In this document: positions 23,301-34,530 of the stretch, piece after piece
Layout: every line of letters begins with the position of its first letter
Numbering within the stretch: position 1 is the first letter of the stretch
Assembly: GCF_958295425.1 (NCBI RefSeq)
Contig: NC_081146.1
Location: 13,438,985 to 13,502,984 of the forward strand
Length of the DNA: 64,000 nucleotides
Direction of reading: 5' to 3'
DNA from: Solea solea
Lineage: Eukaryota > Chordata > Actinopteri > Pleuronectiformes > Soleidae
The notes under the pieces: generated by a model
Told to the model about the DNA's origin: nothing
The model's database searches: none
What the model saw: the letters and a program-made list of their open reading frames with translations, nothing else
Program-made: the position numbers and the translations under genes

Positions 23301-25500
23301 CCTTCACATCTGTGTACCTGCTTGAGGACACACACACATACACACACACAAACACACAAACACACATGCACGATTAGTCACTTGCTTTGAGGAAACCACC
23401 CACACAGTTTGTGAATGCTGCATAAACACACACACACACATTTTGTTCATTCAAACATTGACACATAAAGGCACTAAACTATCTCACACACACACACACA
23501 ATGCTGGAGAGTTATGTAACACTTCCTGAAAGCAGTTCATTGAGATTAATGATGCGTTCTCCTTGTCCGCTGTTATGAAATAAGCCATGAAACATGACAC
23601 TGGTCGACAACTTTGGATTCGATTTTGTGTTGGCACAATGCACAGTGCTCACATGCGCCACAGAAATCACCTTTTTAGCAGAAGATGCACACGGAACAGA
23701 TGGCGTGAGAGCTTCAAACACAAATACAGCAACGTCAACAACGATTGGAATTTCTAGATTGATTAAAGTAGTTGATTAAATATGATGGACCAACAATCTG
23801 CAATAGAAACAAACAATTGCTCTAGGAAATGTTGTTTAATACACATGTGTAATTCCCTCAGCATCCATCTCTATTCCACAGCGCAGGGCCTCTAAACAAA
23901 CACTGGGTAAAAGTGTTTCAAGTTTATAGCAGCGAGCCCTAAATCTTGCCTGCAGTTTCTGTTGAACCACAACAAAACTGGGGACTGGGGATCAAAACAA
24001 AGCATTGATCCCAGTGTTGCCAATATGTCTTCACACTGTTAATATGTCTCGCGAGTATAAAAGCCTGGACATGTAGCCTGGTAAAATATATTATGGTTCC
24101 ACAGCAGCAATTCTGTGCTCTCCTGTCTCAGGTGATAAATGAACAGAAATAACTCTACTGTTGAAACAAAACCAGGCAGGTAATTGGTTTTGTGGTTTGT
24201 CAGGGTAGGTGCTGTATGTAAATCAACCAGAACTACTCTACTGGGTGGCCTGGTGTTCAATAAAGAAGCTGTGGTTAAACTATCTGGCTTGTGTATGGAA
24301 TCATTTGGTTAACAAATCAGGGAATCAGATACACAATTGTAAACAACATCACCACTGTCTTGTCTATTGTTGTTTATCACTGAGAGCTAATGTTACAGTC
24401 TCATTTATCTTTTGAATATACATCAGGTTTTTTTGCAAGAAAGTTTCAGTGTCTACACTCAGTCAGCTTGATTGACTATGTTGGACTGAAAATGTCAATT
24501 AACACAGACATAAAGTTAGTTTTTGTGCATAGATGTGAAGTATAAAAACATGTTGAAGGTCAGCCAGTCTTTAATACAGTATGCTGCCATGGTTCTCTTG
24601 CAGCCTTTGTCTTTGCTGCCCTGGATTTCCATAAAGATGATGAGATGAGCAGATGGAGAGTGACTCACTATTGTGAATTACTAAACATGGATTCACACAC
24701 TGCACTAAAGAAAATTAGAGGGTGTTTTTTTAACAGTCAGCTTACATAATATGAGTGTGATGAGTGAAATGTTGCATTAAGATCAAGCATTTAATCCCTT
24801 AGCATTGGTCCCTGTAGAAAATAATGTTCTTAAAGCTGTTGTTTCTTAAAAATTGCTCATTTATTTGCATCGTTTCACTCCCAACATGAGAAATTTAGCT
24901 CAGGTTTGACTTGATGTGACTGACCTTGACCTTAAGAAACCCGCAGACACTCATTTCAAGATAAAACAAATGAAATAACACAGAATCTGTGCAATCAAAT
25001 GCACTACACAGACCTCGACCTTGTCTCGACCTATAACAAACTGAATAAAATGAGAATAGGTGACTGAAGTATAGAAAATAGACACGCAAATGAGCAAAAG
25101 GCGTCATAACCGACAGAGAGCTGTAAATGTGCCCTCTCAACAGCTGAACCGGGAGCTGGCCATGGTGCTGAACGCCATTATTCCCTTCCAGCTCTGAGCC
25201 AAGCAGGAAAACACACAGACGTAACATGTGACGCCAGTCTGAAAACAGATCTCATCCATTTGTCCCCCCCAACCCCCATGAGACGGAAATCGAAACAGAT
25301 AATAGTTTCCAGGCGAATCTAGAGCAGTAGAGTTCAACATAAAGCATTCAATCAGGTCTTCTGAGTTCCTGACCACATGAAAATATCCTGGAAATGAAGA
25401 AACATCTACAATCAAACGCATTAGAGGTTTTTGTTTTTTCTACTAAGTTTCATTTTTTCACTAGAAAATGAAAACAAACAAACATCGTATAAGGTAGAAT
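23301..25500 (-). other. NRSN1 upstream/5' UTR intron region
   Basis: The region between the NRSN1 start codon and a candidate promoter patch. It has several short (CA)n runs (23330-23365, 23425-23440, 23488-23500) and otherwise unique sequence. No coding exon was recognised. Confidence 0.5.
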
Positions 25501-25509
25501 GTGACAACG

Positions 25510-25795
25510 CTAAGTAAAAAGAAACATTTTGTTCGACGCTCTTCTCCTCATGGAAGCTACTTCCAGATGTGCCAGCAAGCGGACGTCGTGTGCAGCGATG
25601 ACACCGATGAAAGAACACTCGCAGGAGACAGTATGTCCCAGGTTTTTTTTTTTGTTATTTACGAAAGCAGCAATCATCGCGTCGGAAATATGATTAAAAA
25701 TCATCAAGGTCATCATTTACCTGACATTACCAGCCCGGAGAGTGATCACTCGCTGCTGTTCCTTCAGCCGGGTCCCATCACTCTACAGTCACCTC

Positions 25796-25853
<58 letters not shown>

Positions 25854-25990
25854 TGTTTTTCGATGATTCAGATTTTCACGCTCTCTACTGCGCAGCCGTC
25901 ACATCCTTTACAATATGATATGCTTTCATTAGCGAATATAAATAACCACGCTCGTGAAGGGCTGGGAGGATTATATATCTGGACAGGACA
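25510..25990 (-). promoter_or_regulatory. Candidate NRSN1 promoter and 5' UTR exon region
   Basis: About 2.3-2.7 kb upstream of the NRSN1 ATG the sequence becomes relatively CpG-bearing. On the minus strand it shows TATTTATA near 25940, a GTGACGGCTG CRE-like half site near 25900, and a (GA)n tract. A 5' UTR exon upstream of the coding start is expected because an acceptor sits just before the ATG. On the plus strand there is also a TATATA near 25974, so orientation is uncertain. This is inference from position and composition. Confidence 0.28.
25801..25850 (+). repeat. (CT)n microsatellite
   Basis: About twenty-four perfect CT units; on the NRSN1 strand this is a (GA)n tract. Confidence 0.95.
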
Positions 25991-26049
25991 CACTCATTCA
26001 TCAGTTCAGATCAGTCAACATTCATAGATAGAAGAGGCCTGAATGGAAG

Positions 26050-26050
<1 letters not shown>

Positions 26051-26131
<81 letters not shown>

Positions 26132-26206
26132 AAGAAAGATAGAAACATAGATAGATAGATAGAGAGATACATAGAGAGATAGAGAGATAGAAAAAGATAA
26201 TACATA
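26051..26206 (+). repeat. (GATA)n tetranucleotide repeat
   Basis: About twenty perfect GATA units (26051-26130), followed by a decaying tail with GAAA, GAGA and CATA variants to about 26206. Confidence 0.95.
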
Positions 26207-26789
26207 TTAACATTATATTCTATATTTTACACAAACATAATATTTGCGCACACCTAATAAATCCATGCTCTTGTCAGTGTGTAATAGATGCCATTACTGA
26301 AAATGAAGAGCTGCAGTGAACAAGGGTCCAGTGGAAGAAAGACACGTGAGTCATCTGAGTCCAAATCCACGACAGGTAGGTACACTACAGTGCAAACACA
26401 AGCACGCGCCATTTTCGAGAATTCCAGTCACATTCCAAGGCAGTCTATTTTTAGACGTCTGTGACGCACATTAGTGTAAGACACCACCTCAGCAGCCAAA
26501 GAAACACACTACACCGTGACGTAATGATATGCATGCGTATATATGTATATACTGTTTATGTGTATATATAGACGTATATAATTGTTATTAATAATACAGA
26601 CAATGATAATGATAATGATAATGATCAAGCAAACAAACAACACAACAAAAACACAAACACACTGTACCCAATGTACCATTTTCTTCTTACTGTCTCTGGC
26701 TTGTGAATCAAGTCACTCATTATATAAACAACTTAAATCACCCAGAGAGCGCAGGTCTCCCCCTATAAGGCTGTGGGTGTGTGTCAATT

Positions 26790-26930
26790 TGAACATTGGC
26801 TCCTCCTTCAAACCGTTGTAGCCAATTGAATCCATGGAAAGTGTTGAACCTCGAACCTGGAAATCGAAACGCGCGGAAATAGCCCGGAAGCGTTTGAGAA
26901 GTGAGTTACACCAACGGGGATTTAGCGGAG
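26790..26930 (+). promoter_or_regulatory. Candidate CCAAT/E2F-type promoter
   Basis: Within 140 bases there are two CCAAT boxes (inverted ATTGG near 26796, forward CCAAT at 26822-26826) and an E2F-like core in GAAACGCGCGGAAAT near 26865-26880. CpG density is raised here compared with the A/T-rich flanks, and there is no TATA box. The arrangement resembles promoters of S-phase/G2 genes. It could also serve the minus strand. Confidence 0.35.
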
Positions 26931-26967
26931 ATGGATAAAGATGCATGTTTAAGACACAAAAGCAAAG
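26931..26967 (+). CDS. Candidate first coding exon of an unrecognised small gene
   Basis: An ATG directly after the CCAAT/E2F-like patch opens MDKDACLRHKSK and ends after one base of the next codon, before the good donor GTGAGG. I do not recognise the peptide. The only support is promoter context, donor quality and phase compatibility with the terminal exon proposed at 30453. It may instead be a 5' UTR or chance. Confidence 0.25.
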
Positions 26968-29900
26968 GTGAGGCGCGATTTATGTCTTTATGGCTGTGCG
27001 GTGCGCGCGCTGTGTTTGTTTTCTCTTTGGCTGACGGTTCAGTGAGCTTTGTACACAACACCACTGCTGCCTCTGGACATACACGTGTTTCCAAATTTAA
27101 GAGGTTTAAAGGTTTCTGCAACTTTTGCAAACATTGACAATGACCCCCTTACTAATAGCTTGCCATTGTATATTCATTAATAATCACAATTTCAGTATTT
27201 TATAAATAAGTACTACTTAAGAACATATTCAGCTCTCAAAGTAAAACTATTATCACCAACGTTAAAATACAGTGGTGTAAATAATTTACAATACAATAAC
27301 ATTTTATTCCCAATAAAATAATCTGCTCTCATCATCCTCATCTGCCTCACATATACTTCAGACACTGGTATTGTGACAATAGATGAAGGTGGAATGAGAG
27401 ATAAGGAGACTCTATTTATTATTATTATTTAATTTATTGTTATTTGTTTCATTTTCTATCAGGTACCCTGGTATATACAGTAGAGCAGTATTTCCACCAG
27501 AGGAAGTTTGTGTACCACGTACCATAGTTTGAGTACAATGGGCCTGTACCATTTAAAATATGAATAACAAAAGACACACTATTTTATTATTTCAATGAAG
27601 TCTTTCCAAGAATAAAATGAATTATGTTTCAATGAATTTGGTAAATACTATAATTGGGTTAACACATGTACTGTATGTGCTACAGCGTTGTTGTGCTTGG
27701 GTGACTGAAAACCGCCTTTTATTTTTCCTAACAAGGTGTAGCATGTCCGCGTTGAAAAGACAGCACAACCTGGACATGCAGTTCTGATATGTTGCACCCA
27801 AAACTGGGTCACCGGTGAATGTTTTAAGGACCGTGTATCCCTGACTGTCTGTATGAATAGGAAGATGTCACGGACATGAAATTTAAATGTCATTAAATTT
27901 AAATTCGTTTTGTACGTGCGGTGAGTCAGCATAAGCCTATTAAAGACAAGAGCCTCTACTGTCTTTAGTCTGTCCCTTAAAGCCCTCTTGTGCTATTGTA
28001 TCTTTAATGGATTTAATTTAGACCAAGAATAACCCACTGGCTTTCAGTCACCTGATAACTGCGTCAGACATACTGTATTGCATCCATTGCTGTATCGTCT
28101 GGAATCTGGAAAGAAGTGCCTGAACATATACTGTGCATATGCTGCGGAAAATGTGTTTACGGCCTATAGTCAGAGTTGTTTGTTAACAGACAAATGCACC
28201 CATTAAGACGAAATCACTCGTTATGTAATTGCTCCTGTTTGTGTGTCTGTTCGAATGACCTCAGACAGTAGTGACGTGTGAGTGCTGCCTTCAGACCAGA
28301 AGAACTGATGCTCTTTTACTGCCCTGGTTCCTTTTTTAAGATGAACTAGGTGCCGTTAGACAGGGAGGCGTGTAGATGCCTTGTGCTTAATAATAGGCAA
28401 ATTCATGTCTATTTATTATTTGTTAACAGAATAATCTGGAGTTCTGCGTCACACAGTGATTTGTGAGTGTGCGTTCACTTTCACATTGCAGCATACTAAT
28501 GCACTGTTGTTTGGAAGAAAATGTTCAGTTATCTCTCTCTCTCTCTCTCTGTCTGTCTGTGTCTCTCTCTCTCTGTATATGGGCAGAGCATCTCTGAGGA
28601 GAGAGGTGGTTTCTATGGCAACATGAAAAGGTCACCTTCAGGAAGTTCTTAGTGAGCGTGTGCAGAATGCCAGTTGGATAATCAGGCTTCCTGTAATGAC
28701 TGATAACAGACCACAGCTCATTAGAGAGAATGAGGGAGTTTGGGGCGGGTGGGTGGTGAGGCAGGGAGGGAGGGAGGGGTTATTAGTCATAGAGCAGAGA
28801 AACAATAGAGCATTTATACCAATGGTGCGCCACACTAACACGTTGTGTCTATGTGACTGGCTCTCACTTTATTCCTATATGAAGTGATATAGTGTAGATT
28901 GCGGAGGTAGTAAAGCAGCCAAGTAGACGTGACTATATCTTACGATGTGAGTCATACCGTCCCTCTGATTTAAGTGGTGCAGGCAGGCAGCTAACCTGGT
29001 AGCTAAATCATGGATAAATGTTTAATATGTTGTTTAGGTTTGATCCAGGCTTGTTGATGTTTTACTGTTTGCCATTAACTAGGATTACTGAGAGTAAGTG
29101 TGTATGCAGTTTTTTATCTAATGCCCTTGCAAGCTAAATTACCCTTTTTTCATTCATTAATTCATTCATCTACTACTGCTTTATCCTCCACATGAGGATC
29201 GCTGGGGGGCACTGGTGCCAAACCCACCTGATATAGGGCAAATGGTAGGGTGCACTGTGGACAGGTCGCCAGTCCATCACAGGGCCACAGTGAGACAAGC
29301 TAAATTATTTAATGACCGATATCATCAGACTGAAAACATGTCAATGATGACCAATAAACAAACAAAAACAGACCTTAACAGTAACAGACCTTTAGGCTAA
29401 AATTTGAATTCAATATTTTGTGTGAGTAAGTGTAGAGTTATACAATAAAACATCTAGAATGTATTTTAAAATGTCACTCTTCCATTGGTTCCTGTCCCTT
29501 ATATGCAGTCTCTCTCTCAAAGTTCTTTAGATTATATTCCTTCATTTGAGTTTGGCTGCACAGCTGTAGTTGCTACATACTCACTTTCTTGTCCATTCGA
29601 CATGTTAACTTAACAAACCTCACAAATCCTGTTTGCATTGTGTTGTTGTTGTTTTTTGTTCAAGCCATGCAAAACAGTTCCTTATAAATGATGTTGAGTT
29701 CTTTCTAGGGATCATCTCTAGGGGCTACCTGTCCAAGAATCGGATAATACAGGTAGACAGATATTTTTACTTGTGAGTGAGCAGGGATATGCGACTGGCT
29801 GTGACTGTAAGTGACTGAGAAAACTTGGTTCACATCCAATGTGTGTAATGCTAATGCCAAAACATTGTTGTGAAGTAAAGGAAGAGGCACGTTGTGGAGA

Positions 29901-30452
29901 CATTTCAATTGTTCACACCGTACCCCGAGTCCTATATTGGCTATGAAACCTAGAATGCATCACCGTAAACTAAAGTGTTATCATTTTAGTGAGATCTTTG
30001 CATCACAAAGACAAACATGTTCAAAAGTATTTGTAAAATCTGTTACACGTTCCCTCTTATTCTCTTTAATATTTTCTCTTGTTATCCAATAATACAGTAG
30101 ATCTTAAAGGCACAGTATTATGCTGGCAGAGATACAGCTATAAATAAGATGCAGTACAGAAGTAACACTTGAGTAGCTCAGCACAGCACATGATTTTCTA
30201 TTTGTGTACCACTTTAAACAGCAGCCCTGGAGTCAGTAATGACTTCCTGCTAACAAGTCTGACATCTACTGGACAGATTTGGTTCTGCATCAACAGTAAA
30301 CACAAGCTGTACAATTTTTTCTTACAAATGAGTCAATGTGTAATCTATGCTTTAGGCCTCATATTCATCACTCAGCCATGTGTGACTCGAGAATCTTCGT
30401 CTGCACCATATTTGCCAGTAGTTTTAATCAAGACTGTAGTGTCTGTCCACAG
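26968..30452. other. Gene-poor span between the two candidate exons
   Basis: Mostly A/T-rich unique sequence. It contains (CT)n at 28532-28576, a purine-rich GGGAGG cluster near 28760-28775, and a dispersed-repeat fragment at 29150-29300. A short AG/GT-bounded segment at 29711-29754 (IISRGYLSKNRIIQ when read after a phase-1 donor) is a weak exon candidate only. Confidence 0.4.
29150..29300 (-). mobile_element. Dispersed retroelement-like 3' end, minus orientation
   Basis: It begins with ATTCATTCAT-type tails and continues CTGCTTTATCCTCCACATGA, then GACAGGTCGCCAGTCCATCA. Reversed, it matches the end of the copy at 48.6-48.69 kb. A simple tetranucleotide tail at one end is typical of non-LTR elements. 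I recognise the family as widespread in fish but do not assign a name. Confidence 0.6.
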
Positions 30453-30589
30453 AAATTGCTTTCAAACCTCAAGTTGTCAAGAATTCTGTGCGAGTAAATC
30501 AAGTCACCGTGCCAAATGTAAAGGCTTCTGAAGTAGCTTTACTAAAGAAAAAAAAAAAATTATCAGCGCGAAAGACAAGGCAGCAGTGA
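30453..30589 (+). CDS. Candidate terminal exon with a Lys-rich C terminus
   Basis: After a CCACAG acceptor, two bases complete a codon and 44 codons follow: IAFKPQVVKNSVRVNQVTVP, then NVKASEVALLKKKKKLSARK and TRQQ, stop TGA at 30587-30589. Upstream in the same frame a TAG at 30437-30439 closes the frame just outside the acceptor. Composition is protein-like and basic at the end. The two leading bases fit a phase-1 donor such as the one at 26968. No homologue comes to mind and no nearby AATAAA was seen, so the call stays low. Confidence 0.28.
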
Positions 30590-33097
30590 TTGATAACTCT
30601 ATTCCCAAGTTACAAAGTGTTCCAGAAATGTTGTACTTCCAGACATGATTTTGGCTGTCTCGTTGCTGTAGCCCACCCCCAAGCTGTTACACTGTGTGAT
30701 GGATGAGAGGGAGGGACAGCAGATCCATCCGTCTCAGGAACCTTAGCCTTGGTGTTTATGTCGATTCCTCATGTTATTGATTCCTCTGTCATCCTGCCAC
30801 ACCAGAGCTGCGAGCTCGGACTTTCCAGTTGGGCTATGCTGTATTTCATAAACCACTGACTGGAAGGGCCGTTCCACTGTAAATGATCTTTCTTTGTGGG
30901 GCAAAGCTGCCGGAGTTATTGGTGTATGGCCCTTTAACTGGATCAACAACCTCAAAGAATAGTGGTTCATATGAGGATACATAATAATGACCTTAGAGGT
31001 CTGATTTGCTTAAATGTGCCCTGTAACGGAGACATCATGTCAGAGCACTGACATGGCACAAAAAACAACAAGGCAGCTCTTTCCAGGGACAAATCTGGGG
31101 CCAAACCTCCAATTTCTTTTTTCAAATAATTCTGAACACTTGTGAGCCCAGTGAACATGAGGAGGCCAGATGTTTATGTGTTACATGGGGGGTGTTGAGG
31201 AGAAACAGATAACTGTTATGCAAATGCCATTGTAACCCTAACACATGTTCCCCCACCACTAATCATATCAATATAATAAGACTGTGGCCAAAGGCCATCT
31301 GTTTAACTTGGTCCCTAGCAAATCTACTTATGAGAACACATCACTTATGTTTTCCTGCAATCATTTATTAACAAACTGGGGAGCTTCGGGGCGACACAGC
31401 AAACCAGGTTTGGACGGTAAAGCCACAGTTGTGGATTCCCAAACAGATCAGTCATGTAAATAATCGAAGATAGGGGTAGGGCCGGGCAAAATGTAATTTT
31501 TCTTATTTTTCTTCATTATGAAGGTATAACGGCATTACACACTTCCAATACAAATTAAACTTACGCCTTTTCTCTCAGGTTAGTTTTATAATAAAATTGA
31601 TTTTTTTTCCCCACCCCCCATAAGAAAGGATATTAAAGTGGAGGCAGGGTCTAATTTAGAAATCAGGTTAAGAAAATGTTTAAGGAATTCATGAATATAT
31701 TCACTTATAAAGTTATTGTTTGGCCGTAATGAGGGCCATTTTTTATACCTCTAACTTCAATCACATGGTCGCGCGGTAGAAAGTTATTGTGATAAGTGTG
31801 ATTGTACGTTTATTAATCATACATCAGATGTGGAGAGTAATTTGTTTAAAACACACACACACACAGCCTGCTGTTTTTCAGTGATCCGCTGCTACCCCCA
31901 TATTTTAATTGTATGATTTCAAACATTTGTGTGGAGTGGTCATCAGTCACTGGTCTATGGGGCTTGATGTATGGGTCTGAGCTGTAATAGTCTCTGCTCT
32001 GCTCTCCAGGCACAACATCACTTATGAGAGACACACTTAGCGACAATTAATCATTCTCGATCATACCCCACAGACTCTCTTTCTCACACATGCACACACA
32101 CACATCTCCTCCTATTGTGTGTTTCAACGAATTTAGCTGAGCATTGCCAGATAAGTCATGCAAGAAATTGCCGGCTTTATGGGAAAAGAGTTGGTTATTG
32201 TTTATGTTCAGGTTGGCTGGGATTTGGAAGGAGTTAGGGCCTAAGAAGAGGGGATTCATCTGTATTTTCTCAATATCTTTCGTTCACAATTTTCACTCTG
32301 CACTTTTTATGGCCTCTCCTACGCTTATTTCGCTTTCACCGTGGAAAATGTAGACCCACCCGCGTAAACAGCCCAGTGTAAAAGCTCCATGAACACATGT
32401 CGTCTCTCAATATAGAAGCTGGATGAAGTTTTTGTCGAAGAGTGTGTAAACTTTGACCTTGATTGCAAGCTGCTCCATGTCACACTGCACCTGCCCCTCA
32501 CGGCGGAAACGGGGAAGTTTGGTCCAGCTTGAGTCCAGCTGGATTTGAAGACGAAGCACACAACGGTACCGCTCCGTTTACAGTACTGCTCTTTTTGTCA
32601 TTTGCATTTCCATCTGCCACTCAGGTCGCCCTCCTCCTCAAACCCCTCTTCTTCTCTCCTTTCTGCTCTCTCCCCGTGTCTCTGTAATTGTCCATTTAAA
32701 TGAAAAAAGTCTCAAATAGTAGGATTAGAGGTGCCCGTCTGTATGTGTGTGAGTGTGCGTGAGTCCCATGCCAATATGGCAGACAACCTCCAGGGGATGT
32801 CCTTAAGAACAAAAGCATCTGGAGGAGGCCTCCTTTGCACTCTGTGTTACTGTGGTTACAGACTGGCAGCTTGGGTGTTTGTGTAGTGTGTGGCTCTGTA
32901 ATGTTAACGTAGGCTTTTTTGATTATCCTGATTGGAAAAAATGGGCCTGGTCTTAAATTTCCAGATGAAAAGTTGCCTTTAATTGCTGAGATGAGGTTTT
33001 TCACAGTTTAGATAAATAATAGTCAGTCACTGGATGGTAATTAATTACTGTAATGTCTGATTGATTTAGTATTTTTGCTTCTGGGCACATAAAACTG

Positions 33098-33103
<6 letters not shown>

Positions 33104-33145
<42 letters not shown>
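33104..33145 (+). repeat. (TG)n microsatellite
   Basis: Perfect TG run of about twenty units. Confidence 0.95.
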
Positions 33146-33148
<3 letters not shown>

Positions 33149-33326
33149 CATGTGCATCGCCAGGGCTGGCTGGTGAGCAATTGTCACCACGTGGCAACAG
33201 CCAACCACGCTTTTCTATTGGTCGTGCCAAGCTCTCAAAATACAGAAGCCAGCTCTGCCAAAAGCCTCCCCTTTTTTCCTCTCAATAGATGGAATGACTA
33301 GGAATGAGCTGTGTCCTTTGACACAA

Positions 33327-33358
<32 letters not shown>

Positions 33359-34339
33359 TGGACTCCCCTCCTTGTGGTGCACCTGCCTCCCTGCTCTCTA
33401 GGCCAGCTCAACTCCTATCAAAGAAGCTGAGCTCTTTTCTTCCAGAAAGCTAATCCAACACCTGTCTCCAGGCTTTATACTGGGAATAGAAGACCGTGTG
33501 CTGTGCGAGTGTAAATGCACGACTACAGTGTTTGAATGAGAGAGTGAGTGTAGGGGTGGGAGTGTTTTTTTTTTTTGTTTTTTTTTCTGGGAGGGAGAGG
33601 GTTTGTTTTTGTCAAGGAAAAAAAATAAAAATAAAGAAACTGTGCGTGCATGGCTCTTTTGTACAAGGATTTAAGAATGGACATACGGAGACTACGAGGC
33701 AGACTGTATTCTTTCGTTGATAATGGGGACTCAAAGGACATTTTGGGAGGGGATGGGTTATTTTGCACAGGGTCAGATTAGTTGTAACCCAAAGATCAAC
33801 AGCTTTTATTGTACTGTGAACCACTGTAACTGTCTGCTTTTTTTTTGGTAGTGACTGAAGATGCACAGTATATGTCTCAGCCATGTGCAACAAATAATGT
33901 TACACAAAAGGTATCAACCACAGTGGTAAATGTTACACATACATCTCTTAAACGTGTGTGTGTAAGGGGTTTAATTGACGTTCTCTTTACACTCACTGTA
34001 CTGGGTTTCTATGACTTGTTTAGCTCTTGGCACATTTCTGGAAGCCAATAGTAATAGACCCTGAGTTGTAGAGCCCGGAACCATAAGTGATGCATACTAT
34101 TCTGTGTACAGAACATGTATGGTGTTCTAGTCTTGTTGCTGGAAACATGGGGAGCCACTGAAATATTTTGCCTTTTTTTTTTTTTTTTTTTTACGGACTT
34201 TAATTTAACAGGACGACTCACATCAAGCCCACTGAAGATTCGCCTCCAGCAGCAGGGGTCTCTCAAATTGGAAATTGGAGGCAAAATAAATCTAAGATTG
34301 CTTCCCTCCCTGTAGAATCCCTGAAAATGGCTGCAGGGG

Positions 34340-34530
34340 AGATATTAGAGGGAGAGAGAGAGAGAGAGAGAGGGGTCTAAGAAGGAGGGTTAGATGGATA
34401 GAAGGCAGGGGCAAAGAAGAAAAGAGGGAGAGTGGAAGAAAGAGCGAGCCAAGAACAGAAATAAACAGAGAAGGTGAGAGAAAAATGGAGAGCAGTGTAG
34501 AGAGAAGGAGAAAGATGGAGTTAATGGAGC
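34340..34530 (+). repeat. Purine-rich block with (GA)n core
   Basis: A (GA)n core at about 34351-34372 is followed by some 150 bases of almost pure A/G sequence. Confidence 0.75.

Noticed and set aside
26011..26213. Ile/Tyr/Leu/Ser repeat peptide on the minus strand
   Set aside because: Translation of the (GATA)n microsatellite.
29711..29754. Possible middle exon IISRGYLSKNRIIQ
   Set aside because: It fits the upstream phase but ends in phase 0, which does not fit the terminal exon at 30453, and no bridging exon was found.
26820..30600. Prolactin or geminin as the gene at 26.9 kb, suggested by human 6p22 neighbours or the E2F-like promoter
   Set aside because: Neither the start peptide nor any nearby segment resembles these proteins.
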